Shown: positions 24,016-34,240 of the stretch, one piece after another
Position numbering within the stretch: position 1 is the first letter of the stretch
How the letters are laid out: every line of letters starts with the position of its first letter
DNA from: Cristatella mucedo
Lineage: Eukaryota > Bryozoa > Phylactolaemata > Cristatellidae
DNA length: 64,000 nt
Assembly: GCA_009760855.2 (NCBI GenBank)
Contig: WPIO01000045.1
Coordinates: 1,830,501-1,894,500, forward strand
Reading direction: 5' to 3'
Notes under the pieces: generated by a model
The model's database searches: none
What the model was told of the DNA's origin: nothing
Seen by the model: only the letters and a program-made list of their open reading frames with translations
Program-made: the position numbers and the translations under genes

Positions 24016-24264
24016 AAGAGGCTGTCCAACAACTTAGCGACGCCGATGAAGTGACTTGTATTCAAATCGTTGTGTAACTGCATCCTGCGTTTGCCCTTTC
24101 AACAGCTCAGCTATCAAACCCACGACTCATAAGTTTAAAGCACTGAATAGCCCTCGTTGCGGTAGTAGCTTACGTGCCCCAGCATGCTGTGAAACGTCGG
24201 CCGGAGGCCAACATAAGGTCCAATTAAAACTCGAAGGGCCTGCAGCATCTGCCTAACCAGTTAA

Positions 24265-24365
24265 GAATAATAATAATAATAATAATAATAATGCAGTTGA
24301 TAAAGCGCCCTCGGACAACTCTTTCTCTTTCTAGGTGCTTTAGATTTTCTGCAAATGTAAATAAC
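24265..24365 (-). mobile_element. LINE-B / SINE 3' tail fragment
   Basis: AAT repeats (ATT on the minus strand) at 24,268-24,291, then 'tgataaagcgccctcgga' and 'ctaggtgctttagattttc', the inverted LINE-B tail. Confidence 0.82.
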
Positions 24366-26327
24366 CCTTGAGAAACCCTACAAATTTTAGCAGCTGATAC
24401 TTTAAGCGAGTTCTTAGGAGACACAGATCACACAAGGACATCCGGCTCGAATCGGGAGGGGCAGGCTGCTGCCCTTTTAGACGTAAGCTGAAGACCAAAT
24501 TGAGCTCAATGTCAAGCTTCTAGCTTTGGTCACAGAGAACGCACTTTGCCGGTCGCTAGCTGAGTTATGGCAGTTTAAAACATCAGGGTTGAAGTATTTC
24601 CCCGAGTGCCGCGTTAGCCTTGCGGGCAGGGGGAGCCACGAGTTTTCACGTTGTGAGAGCATGGAGCAAGGATTATCCGGTTGGGGCAAGGAGCCAGGAT
24701 TTTTCAGGTTGGAATGGGGCAATGTAGTTCTAAGGCCCCTCACACGTTAACGACACAGATACTATGTCAAAACAGTTTATGAAAAATCTGGACAAATTAA
24801 TTCGACTCGTTCCGTTCGCCTTCTTCACACTGCTCCTGCCCCTTGAGCCTGGGTAAATTTGCCCCTGAATATAGCTGTTTCCCTCTGTCCATTAGGAGGG
24901 GGCGATTTCCCCCTTGCCCCCTGGCTCGCCCCGGCATTTGAATCTTCCAGCTATTGTAGGTATCAGCTGAAAGGCGAAACTCTTACCTACAGAATGACTC
25001 AAACCCAGAATTTACTGGTTAAAAGTCATAACACCAGACATCGGATTGAAGCCACGGCCCTCTTAAACAAACTCATCACATTGGACACGCCAAGGTTGTT
25101 CTTTCAGATAAGTAAGCTTTTAGCCACCCTGTCATAGGAAAACATGATGATAACCAGGAAGGACTTTAAACCATGAAAATAAAAGTCGGCTGGTAAAAGA
25201 AAAAGACATATAACAAATAGACCCATGTATGAAGATGAATTACATAGCAGGAGATTCTCGAGGCCTCGATCACACTGGCGATAGATCTCTCGCCACACTG
25301 AGCATTTTATCATCATTTTAGGCTCTTATTTTTTCCACTTAAGCTCATGCAAACGCTTGATCCTGGTCACAATCGTGCGCATGTTTTCTGTGTTTTGATG
25401 TTCATGCATGTTCCCATGAGTTTGCATTGCGCTTGAGTGCCATGCGTTCGTTTGCTTCGTCTTGAGTTCTTGAGCTCTTGAGCTCAAGCCTATGTTTGCA
25501 CGATGCAGCCTCAATCAGGCTTTATATTTTCCTTGCTGAATAGAGCCAGTTGAGGCCATCCGGTTGAGGTCAAGGAAGCGGTGGCGTTTCCATGAGGTGA
25601 ACCTAAGACTTCTTTACGTCGTAGCCAAATGAAAACATACGAAGGCAGAGTGAAGGCGTCAAGAGAATGCACGACTTCGAAAGCGACGTAGAAGATTTTC
25701 AAGACTACATGACCTTTCTATGTATGGCCACGTGGAGGTAATAATTGGAAAACTTACAGAAGCGACTGAGCACGAGCGCCACAAAGCTAAGACGTCACAC
25801 GAAGATAAGCAAACTTAACAGCACCCCTGTAGCAAACAGCATCTCGCTGAGCACTAAGTGCTGCTCTCGACGAATTGAATCTCCATCTATCTACGGGTGA
25901 TCTACATGGATGTGTCAGTGTGTCTGTTTATCTGTCCGTCCGTCCACCAATCCATCTATCCACGACTGCCTAAGCAGGAATCTTGATTTTCATTGACGAG
26001 CTGTTGGTTTTAGCTTCACTGGCACCTATATTTTTAAAGCGCCTTAATGGAGACAGAAATATTATAACGCTTTTTCCCTCATGGCTGTATAGACTTGTAG
26101 ATGTATGGAAAGACGGATAATAGGTATTATTAGTATCCTTCTCTTCATATATTTATACTTCTATCTTTACTTCCTTTCTACCACCACGTTCGCATGCATA
26201 CGCAAGGAAAACACACTAGAACAAATTCACACTGGCACACTCACAACACACTAAAACACCCACTGACACGCACACGCGCACACGCACACATAAACTTTCT
26301 CTCTCACACATACACTCTCTCTTTCTT

Positions 26328-26329
<2 letters not shown>
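24366..26329. other. No recognised feature downstream of the receptor M4 exon
   Basis: The region could contain a last receptor exon or its 3' UTR. I found no block with both splice borders and a plausible cytoplasmic tail. A degenerate TCCA/TCTG tetranucleotide stretch lies at 25,918-25,970. Confidence 0.4.
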
Positions 26330-26333
<4 letters not shown>

Positions 26334-26414
<81 letters not shown>

Positions 26415-26425
26415 TTCTCTCTCTG

Positions 26426-26472
<47 letters not shown>

Positions 26473-26475
26473 TTT
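26334..26475. repeat. CT microsatellite beside the receptor 3' end
   Basis: About 140 bp of CT with short GT interruptions, 125 bp beyond the last recognised receptor codon. In the receptor transcript it would read as GA. Confidence 0.97.
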
Positions 26476-26625
26476 TCCATGTTACCTTCAGCCGAAAGGT
26501 TAGTGTTAAGCAATGCTACAAATTTCTGTTGATGGCCTCCCGTCCATCGACCCGAAGTGCGAGCAGCTGTGCCATTGCATGCTGGATCGAGGTTCGAACT
26601 AGGGAACAGCAGCAGCAGCAAGCAC

Positions 26626-26805
26626 CTTATCTGCTTTGCTATTAACGACGGAGTTGATGACGAATTCAATGAGAGAGATGACAAACGCAAGGCACAGTCC
26701 TCCGACCAGGAACATGAACACACCGCCAAGGTTTGGCAGACCCAATTGGTTGGCCTGGTTGTTGTTCTGCTCATCTACCTCCGTCTTGCATCGACTGCTA
26801 TCCAC
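26626..26805 (-). CDS. iGluR exon 16: end of S2 and M4
   Basis: Sixty codons. The exon starts 'VDSSRCKTEVDEQ', giving the second cysteine of the ligand-lobe disulfide (partner in exon 14, 'SKHCDLM'). It continues with the kainate-like 'NQLGLPNLGGVF' and the M4 helix 'FMFLVGGLCLAFVISLIEF'. The acceptor is 'ttttctag'. The end is less certain: a donor 'AAG|gtgctt' is weak. If it is not used, the frame reads nine more codons, 'VLAAAAVP' and a TAG stop at 26,599-26,601, making this the last exon with a very short tail. Confidence 0.92.
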
Positions 26806-26916
26806 CTAGAAAACCGAATACCGAGTTTCAGCACCGGCTGTGTCCAACTAGACTCTGGCTGGCCAATTATGGCGCGTTGCCCAGACAAATATCGCTGCGG
26901 CCAGTTCTGCGCTTAC

Positions 26917-27005
26917 ATTCCACCACTTATTATACAGATTAAGCAGCACCTGCTGCTCGCTAAGGTGAAGGATTGCATTCGATATGGCGTCTCGGTACGG
27001 CGAGC
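26917..27005 (-). CDS. iGluR exon 15: distal S2
   Basis: Twenty-nine full codons plus two bases completing a Gly. The sequence 'GSPYRDAISNAILHLSEQQ' followed by 'LLNLYNKWWN' matches the family block GSPYRDxIxxAIxxLxExGxLxxxxxKWW. The acceptor is 'gtattttag' and the donor 'AAT|gtaagc'. The intron to exon 16 is only 111 bp. This block forms the last helices of the lower ligand lobe before M4. Confidence 0.95.
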
Positions 27006-28911
27006 CTAAAATACGACAGCTCAGCTTCAGCACTGTTTCGGCTATGCCGAAATCAGTACACAAATCCCAAAAAGAAAGCAACACTGTTTCATCAACTACA
27101 GGTATACATGTATGTATAAACTCACTCTTAAAATTATTATTGCGAAAACGATTTAGTATTACAAGCATAATTAAACGCTAACCGCCAAGCTAGCTCCAAC
27201 AAATGTCTACTGGGTACGATAATGTTATGCAACCTTGGACTGGCTTGTGGGCGGATTTTGAGTAGGCGTGTATTACAGACAAGGTAACTGCATGGACATT
27301 AAAAATAATTAAAAGAAGAAACCAAAGAGAATGCCCGTTATCGAGGAATAAACCATGCAACACACGATTCATGCTATAAACTAGCGAAGCTCTCAGCTCA
27401 CGAGCACAGAGATAGTTTGAGCCGCACAGTAGCGGCAGTGCATGTGGAGCTCCCTAAGGGAACTAAATTTCAGTCGAAGCATTGTAAATATACCGATTAG
27501 TGGGAAACAATTCCTGAAAAACACTTAAATAAGACCGACCGAGCATGTATTGCTCGCCGGCTAGAGGTATGACATGAGGTTCAGTTGGCGTAGCAAACAA
27601 AGCCACTCAAACTTGACAGCACTGCGGTCTAACAGAATAATAAAATAACTATAGCATTTTAAAGCACAGTAAGAAAAAGACGTACGTGCATACATTAACA
27701 TGGAAGTTTAACGTAGTACATGAATGGTACAGCCACGAGACTGATAAGGCGTGCAGCGGAATTATTTGTTTCAATTCAGCCGACATTCAAAATAGATGTA
27801 ATTTTTATTTTATTTAACTAAAATCCGTACAGATACTTGTCTTGAAATTTGACTTAGTATGCCGGAATGTTAGTGAAAGTGCCGGGTCAACTAATGACTC
27901 CCTCCTTAAATTTTCAGAAACAGTTGGCAGCTCGAACGATCATGCAGGAGTATGAATTTTTTTCAGTTTCTTCCTAAATGACCAAGTCACGGACGTCGTG
28001 CTTTCAGTCGGCAGGAAGGCTCGACGTGAATAAGAACTGGAGGCCGTACTTTTGCATGATTTGTCGTTAATTGTAGGTGAAGATTATCTTTCATAGTCTG
28101 TGGGTGGTGTGCCGAGAGACCGGAGCATTAAATACAGACTAGAAAGACTTCCCTGACACACTGATGGGTAAAACTAAGCAAAAATCCCTGTCTACGGGAG
28201 TGTACACTTCGCCTATGTGAATCGCCCTGTGTGCTCTCATAGATTATAGGCCGGCCAATTCAGCAGCCTCATATGTACGACTGTATGATAGAGCAGTCAA
28301 CAAGAACTCTGCATGTATTGAGCAATAATTGGCTGCTGGAAGGTGTACTCGAACCAATGGCATGTGTCGTAAAGTTCAAGCACTAAACCGCTAAGAGAAA
28401 TAACCTAGAGGCGGGCTGAAACTATTCCCACTCGTATCAGTCACTACTTTCTCCAGCGGCTGTGAAGGTACAACAACATTTAGCTCTACAATGAATCTAG
28501 ATACGATTCACTCTCAATAATATTTTTAAGTAGGTCAGATAGATACATAAGCTGGAGCAATGTAATAGTATAAAGTAACGACTAGCAGTTGGAATTAAAA
28601 TTGGAGGGGGGCTGGTGCTGCTCCTGGAGGGGCCAGTGCAGGTTAGAGAACAACGGTACAATTTATCGATTGCCTTTAACATCCAGTACGGTTGAGCCGT
28701 GGGACTGAGTTCGGCAATATTCTACTAGCCTCTATTTGCAGGGCAAGAAGACCTAAACTGAGGAATAGTCTGAATGCCCGGATGCAAAGCCCTGACTAAT
28801 TTTGGCCATGGAGTTTCATCTCTCTTGACTTCGTTTAATGATATCCTTCCTGCATGCATTACGATAATCTTTACAAGAGCTGAAAAGCCAATGGCGTGTA
28901 TCAATACTGAC

Positions 28912-29027
28912 CTCTGGGTAGACCAATACCGTAACCTTTACTATCCAGTTCCCCACCAACTTCCATAAGATCGCAGTGCTTCGATAACTGATACCTCAGA
29001 GTCGTTGACTCCATCAAGTAGGCGTAC
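28912..29027 (-). CDS. iGluR exon 14: S2 with ligand-contact Glu
   Basis: Thirty-eight codons plus flanking partial codons. The block '[20 protein letters not shown]' holds the Glu (in MEST) that contacts the ligand amino group in AMPA and kainate receptors. It also holds the Cys of the S2 disulfide. '[17 protein letters not shown]' follows. It was found by reading the interval rather than from a long frame. The acceptor 'cattttacag' and donor 'AGAG|gtcagt' fit the phases of exons 13 and 15 exactly. Confidence 0.95.
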
Positions 29028-29811
29028 CTGTAAAATGAAAATTCAAAGACACCGTGGGTAGCAATCCAATCAGCCATATGAATGCATTGCCTGATGCGTC
29101 ATGTTGTATAGTGCGTTTGTTTCCTTAATTTTGTAAGTCAAAGATGGTCAGCGGTACTCGATGAAACACTGTTCGTATTCTTGGATGGCACCGAAATACT
29201 CAGAAATCGGGGGGGGGGGGCTGGCATTGCAACTGCGTGTGCTCGAAATGGGTGCATCATGGTGCTGCCAATTTGATGTATGCATGCCAGCACTCGATTC
29301 TATAAGCAAAGACTCTTTTTTCCCAGCTTACTGGAATACTTGTATAGCAATCTTTTTTTTACTCCAGTAAGCTGGTACTGAAATTGTGGCAACGAAGCTA
29401 TCAACTGTCGTGACTGTCTCATCGCACCCGTAGGTGTGACTGGTCCACTCAGCACATATGTTGACATGCTTGAAGCTGCACAGCTGCTCGTTGACTAGAG
29501 GGTTGATGAATGGGGGTTTTCGACAGAGGGTTGTTGACTAGGCTCGTTGATTGCTGTCCGTTGAGCACAAGGGGTGGCGGAAAGGCAAATTCTACAGTCC
29601 AATCTCAGCCGTTCGTCGGCAGATGAGCCATGCTGGATTTCTGCCATGGTAATTTCACATTACTAACTAATCGTTGCGTACTGTGAAAAAGTCCTACTAC
29701 TGCTACCCGACGTAGTAGTAGTACCAGCTCGGCCATACGTCCCTGGCCGCTAGTGCAGCCTGCAAAGCTGCCACGGCAAGCATCGCCTTTGAGAGCCTCT
29801 CTTCGACTTAC
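29028..29811 (-). other. Intron 13-14
   Basis: 784 bp of intron with a run of 11-12 G on the + strand at 29,209-29,220. No repeats of the LINE or SINE families were recognised. Confidence 0.8.
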
Positions 29812-29918
29812 CCCCCGGCCTTTACTTTGTTGATACCAGCGACGGTGCTGTTGACGAAGACGTCGTCGTGGTGTTGCATAAAGTTCCACATTCGCTCGTA
29901 CGTGGGAATCCTAGAATT
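29812..29918 (-). CDS. iGluR exon 13: S2 segment
   Basis: Thirty-five codons plus two bases of a Gly codon. 'NSRIPTYERMWNFMQHH' corresponds to the kainate-family 'xSKIxTYxKMWxFM' segment after the S2 'FFK'. 'FVNSTVAGINKVKAGG' follows, aligning with 'EEGIQRVL'. It begins after 'gcatttcag' and ends in a run of G at 'GG|gtaagtc'. 'NST' is a potential glycosylation site. Confidence 0.95.
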
Positions 29919-30220
29919 CTGAAATGCCCCAAGCTTGGCGCTAGCCAACGGAAAGCTCAGCTCAGCAAATTCGAGCAATTGAATCCCTATTAGTAGCGCC
30001 ACATCAACTGGCTGGCTGTTTAAGGCGAGCAAAGGTTAACGTAGTAGCACCGATGGAGCAGCATCCAAGATCCCTTGATCTTGCGCGTTTGCACTCTGCC
30101 TTAGCGCGGAAGCGAGTTCTCGCTCCGAGAATTAGGTTTGAAGCTCGAGCCAGGTAGGCTAGCGAAATGTCGCATGGCGACATGAAATGGCGTCGCTGTC
30201 TCAAGCTGCCTGCGTGATAC

Positions 30221-30438
30221 CTTGAAGAAAGCCATCGTCGAGCCGCCAAAGTAGCTTCCGTATTTGATGGCAGTCTGCTTGGAGAGGTCGTCGGCGTTTT
30301 TTATCGGAGTTGTCATCCTCGTGATTGTGAGGAATGCAGCCAGATTGGCAGTGTACGACGAAATCATGATGAGAGTGAAGAACCACCAGACGCCCGCCAC
30401 GATCCTCGTCGAGCTCGCCTTCGGTGCTATCTCGCTGC
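30221..30438 (-). CDS. iGluR exon 12: M3 gate and start of S2
   Basis: Two bases plus 72 codons. It contains '[18 protein letters not shown]' and the invariant channel-gate motif '[12 protein letters not shown]' in M3. The linker '[17 protein letters not shown]' and the S2 ligand contacts 'GGSTMAFF' follow (the Ser-Thr pair binds the gamma-carboxylate in AMPA receptors; vertebrate kainate subunits usually have Ala-Thr). The acceptor is 'tttcctcctag' and the donor 'AAG|gtatca'. Confidence 0.97.
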
Positions 30439-30607
30439 CTAGGAGGAAAGCGAGGGCGGCGTGCACGAAGGCGGCCTGCAGGGCCAAGCTCAGGCGACAG
30501 GACTGCCAAGCAAAGCGAGCCGAGCCATTGCCGGCAGCCTAGTATGGCCCGTAGTCGGAACCGTGGCTGGTCCGATGAATTTTGGTTTAGCTGGAGGGGC
30601 TCGGTGA

Positions 30608-31052
30608 GCCGTGATGGCTCACTAGGTAAGGCGGTTGCTTTCACCACCACCACGGCACCGAACGGCTGGTAATCCGAATCCTGCAGTAGACGATCCGTGA
30701 TTGCAGCAACCGATGGTGATGGCCGTAAAGGCTCTTCTGTCGCTATGCAAAAGAGGCTGTTCAATCAGCTAGTTTTTTCCAGCCGACCAGCTGAAAGGTG
30801 ATTTAGTGGATCCCTGTGATTCGTCCTTGATGTGCTTATGCGTGCTGACACTGTGCATTCTGCCACTAACCACATTTGCATGCTGACCCTGTGCATGTCA
30901 CCCCTAACCATGCTATTCATTTTGTTTGCTTATCAAGCATGATTTTACTCACCGTTCAATTGCTTTTCCCTTTGCAGCCAATGTAAAGCGCCTAGAGAGA
31001 GATTAAGTTCTCTGAGGGCGTTTTATCAAGTGCATTATTATTAGTATTATTA
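30608..31052 (+). mobile_element. tRNA-derived SINE with LINE-B 3' half
   Basis: The head has a box A-like 'tggctcactaggtaagg' and a decayed box B ('ggtaatccgaatcc'), followed by the SINE body 'gtgatggccgtaaaggctct' and 'gaggctgttcaatcagct'. From about 30,790 the sequence follows LINE-B 3' sequence ('gtgattcgtccttgatgtgc', 'tgcatgctgaccctgtgcat', 'tttgcagccaatgtaaagcg', 'ttaagttctctgagggcg') and ends in an ATT-rich tail. This is the composite architecture of a SINE mobilised by a partner LINE. It lies inside a receptor intron on the opposite strand. Confidence 0.88.
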
Positions 31053-31186
31053 AATTCTTCTGTCGTCGTTGCAAGGAAGGGCTCTCACTTTTCCCTATAT
31101 ATTGACCCTGCTGCACAAAAAATGCATCTCTTGAGTTAATAGGTTACGTGTGCTTAGCACATCCTACACTGAGAGGCGACCCATTA

Positions 31187-31210
31187 GACATAGACATAGA
31201 CATAGACATC
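31187..31210. repeat. CATAGA short tandem repeat
   Basis: Four near-perfect 6-bp units 'cataga' in the SINE-bearing intron. Confidence 0.9.
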
Positions 31211-32787
31211 AGGCGGCACGAGCCTATTACACTGCTCATGCATACCAAAATGTATCATTCGAGTCCTATTACCTGTATGAAATCTAGCGACCCCACAAGT
31301 GGTGCCTGGCGAACTTATCATTGCATTGAACGACAGCAGAGCAAGATCGATGGTATTGCTTGGCAGAACTCCTAGGCTGCATGGCAGAATACAAGCAAAA
31401 GAAGAACTTGATACAGCATGCTGCATCGAGTAGGCAACTTTCAAAAACTTCGAATACATATAGCAGTAAAAGCAAAGTTTACTCTACAGCAGCACCTCGG
31501 GCAGTCTAATGACCCCCTAGGCAGTTCCCGTGGAGGGAGATGCGTTTCCCGAGTGTACACTGCGTTTCAGCGCTTCCGTTTGCTACCATGCCAATATCCT
31601 CATGTATTGTACGAGAGACATCGGGTTGCTTTGGTGCAGAAGTCAGCTACCACGCGAGACACAGCTCAGAAGTCAGTCTCTTTGCTCAGAGGCATCATTG
31701 CCACCTACTCTGACTCACAAGCTCAGCTTCCCATGGCCCTTATCAATTTTTCAACCTATGTCACTCTTTCTTCGCGTCTCCTCACTCCTTCAGCACAGCC
31801 AGCAGGACTTCAATCTATTGATTCGGTTTATTAAATCATTGAAGTTACTTGGTAATCTGGGTTTTAAACCGTAGGAGCTACCGGGGCTCCACTGGACTCC
31901 CAGGTGACAATCTCTGCGAGTATGCAGTAGCCGACAGACAAAAGACTCCTCAGTGTCATTCTCTCTCCAGATTTGCTGAATCTCGATTTCTGCCTGGCAG
32001 GCTTTTTTGACTGAACCAAATGTCCACACCATCAAACAATTATGAACCGAACAACAGCCAACCTGTAACTGGAGCCGCTAACGACTGACTATTGCCCAAG
32101 TATTTTCCTACTCTGACTATGTCGGAATATTCGGCACAAATCGAACGAGCTGGTAATACCAATGATCACAGCCCCTTCCCAACTCAATGTCAGTGGATGT
32201 TGGGCTATACATGCTCTAGCTCTAGTCGAAGCAAGGTCTACATCTCACTCTCGGCATGGCAACGCAGAGACTCCGGGAGGATATTGCTGATAGAGCCTCT
32301 CTGGGTGGTGAGACTCACCAACCAAAGGAAGCAGCATGCTAACTACTAGTGGCTTCAAACAAAGTCGCATGCTGCACAATAGGCACGTAGAGAGTAAGTG
32401 ACGTCTTCAATATGTGTCAATGAATGAGACGACAGCCTGTTACTGCTTCTGGTGGGATGGTGAATTCGTATCGAGATACTAATCTGGATAGTGTGCAGCA
32501 ACTGCTGGTTGTGACTTCAGCCTAGTGTGCGTCGACCATTCCTGATCCCAGACCTGCCTCGGTGGTGGCAAACAAAGGTGAAAAGTCTCTCCCGGCCTCT
32601 TGCACTGTACTGCTTTTCTTCGAATCTGCAGATCTCTGGACTCTTCTTTCTTCTCCAACGGTCGTGAATCAATGTTCCAGAACCAGACCATGCACTACAT
32701 GCCAGCGACGATCGTGCGCACCAGCTGCTTCTGCAATTCTTCTGAAACCGGAGTATCTGATGCTACGGCCCAGGTGAAGACACCTAC

Positions 32788-32906
32788 CTTGCTGCATGAG
32801 GGATCCGATTGTGAACCAGAAGCTGTTCAGCAAAGTAAAGTCGTTCTCGACGCGATCGAAGTTGGGCTGACACGGGTGTGGATTCTTCCACTCATAAGGG
32901 CTGAAC
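32788..32906 (-). CDS. iGluR exon 11: pore loop with Q/R site
   Basis: One base plus 39 codons plus one base. '[18 protein letters not shown]' is the kainate signature after M1, and '[18 protein letters not shown]' is the re-entrant M2 pore loop. The Q/R-site residue is Gln, encoded CAG in the genome, predicting a calcium-permeable, polyamine-sensitive pore unless edited. The acceptor is 'cgttcgacag' and the donor 'CAAG|gtaggt'. Confidence 0.97.
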
Positions 32907-33225
32907 CTGTCGAACGCTGCGTTCAATCAGCTAGGTTGAAAGCCGGCACAATCAAACCAATTCTGCGGGCCATGCCAACGGATGCAGCTCAGACGTGCGT
33001 GTCAGTAGCTTCACGGCAGCCGTAGGCAAGCAATCGATGGAAATCACGACCGATTTAGTCGTGAATTTATGTAGGATCCAAATGGGCCTCGATGACGGAG
33101 TAGGTGCTGCAGAGGTGCGAGTGTGCACAGTTAAGCGTCTGGGATGGATAGCATGGTGGTTTCGGAATTCAGTGCAATGGCTGCTTATACAAATAACTAG
33201 CCAATCATGGGGGATTCTGGCTCAC

Positions 33226-33364
33226 CTTGCCACCACATAAATAAAGAGGCTGACGAAAGCATAGGCACCCAGCATGCAGAGCCATATCTGATAATCGAGC
33301 GGATCAAGGAAGCTGAATAGGCTGGGTGCATCTGGTGCCGGCTTCTTGAAGAGAATACTTATAC
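33226..33364 (-). CDS. iGluR exon 10: end of S1 and M1
   Basis: Two bases plus 45 codons plus two bases. 'GISILFKKPAPDAPSLFSFL' is the S1-M1 linker and 'QIWLCMLGAYAFVSLFIYVV' is the M1 helix. The family consensus is 'GISILYRKPxxxxPxxFSFLxPLxxxIW', so the match is nearly complete. The acceptor is 'gcaaattgtag' and the donor 'GCAAG|gtgagc'; the split Arg codon is completed in exon 11. Confidence 0.97.
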
Positions 33365-33699
33365 CTACAATTTGCAAAAAGGTCATCATTACTTTCTGCC
33401 ACTCGCTGATGTTTATGAGGACACTCCTTTGGGAAAGGTCACTTTCACGATGCCAATGCACTTGGCAAATTGCATATGCCATTTTTCTTCCTTTCTTGCT
33501 AGTTAGCAATCTAGGCGAAGCAGACAGATTGGTAAGTTCTTGCAACCAAAACACGGGCCATGGTAGACGGCATGCATGCACTGTGTGACCGACCAAGAGA
33601 TAGCAAGAACAAGCCACCTGACGACATTTGAAAAAGAGAATAGAGAAGTGGGTCTTCAGGCACTGAGCTCGAGTGTATATACATAAACATGCTTGTATA

Positions 33700-33830
33700 G
33701 CTAAATAGATTGATAGATAGCTAGATAGGTAGGTCGGAAGGCGATTTATCTATAGATAGATAGGCAAGAGAGAGAGAAGAGAGAGAGAGAGAGAAGAGAG
33801 AGAAGAGGAGAGAGGAGGGAAAGAGGTTGC
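33700..33830. repeat. TAGA and GA microsatellite
   Basis: Imperfect 'tagatagatagctagatagg' repeats followed by a 60-bp GA-rich stretch, within the intron between exons 9 and 10. Confidence 0.88.
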
Positions 33831-34155
33831 AAGATATTTTAAAGGAAAGGCGCATGCGTTGTGTACCACTCGTAAACATAACGGGATTGCAGGTGTTTAA
33901 GAGTTCATGCTGGCATGTGCATATTCGCAAGGTGACATGCAGCACACACGAAGCCAAGTTTGCTTATGGTGCCAATCGGCTGAGATCATGGCAGGCACGG
34001 CCAGTGCACCATTTTCAACGAACAGCCAATCGGATCTGGGATAGAGGCAGGCAGCTGGGGAAGCCTAGCATCTGAGCAGGAAGGCTCTCTTTACCAAGCT
34101 TCTAAGTCAGCTAAAATTAGTATTAGCTGAAAAATCGGCAGCCTCTGCCCCTTAC

Positions 34156-34240
34156 CCAGGTTAATATATGGCTTTGTAAAGTCCATAACCTTCGATCTGT
34201 CGTATGTTATTGTCAGTGCAGACACTGCCAGGTCGGCATC
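34156..34240 (-). CDS. iGluR exon 9: S1 ligand-contact segment
   Basis: Twenty-eight codons plus one base. 'DADLAVSALTITYDRSKVMD' and 'FTKPYINL' form the S1 core. It keeps the Thr and Arg that bind the ligand alpha-amino and alpha-carboxyl groups (family motif PLTITxxRxxVxDFxKP). The Pro of 'APLTIT' is Ala here ('SALTIT'). The acceptor is 'aacttttgcag' and the donor 'CTGG|gtaagg'. Confidence 0.97.

Larger units (their letters stand above)
30439..32787 (-). other. Intron 11-12
   Basis: 2.35 kb containing a full-length-looking SINE (30,608-31,052) inserted opposite to the gene and a short 'catagacatagacatagaca' repeat at 31,187-31,208. The remainder, 31,210-32,787, has short frames with no recognised family. 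Confidence 0.75.
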
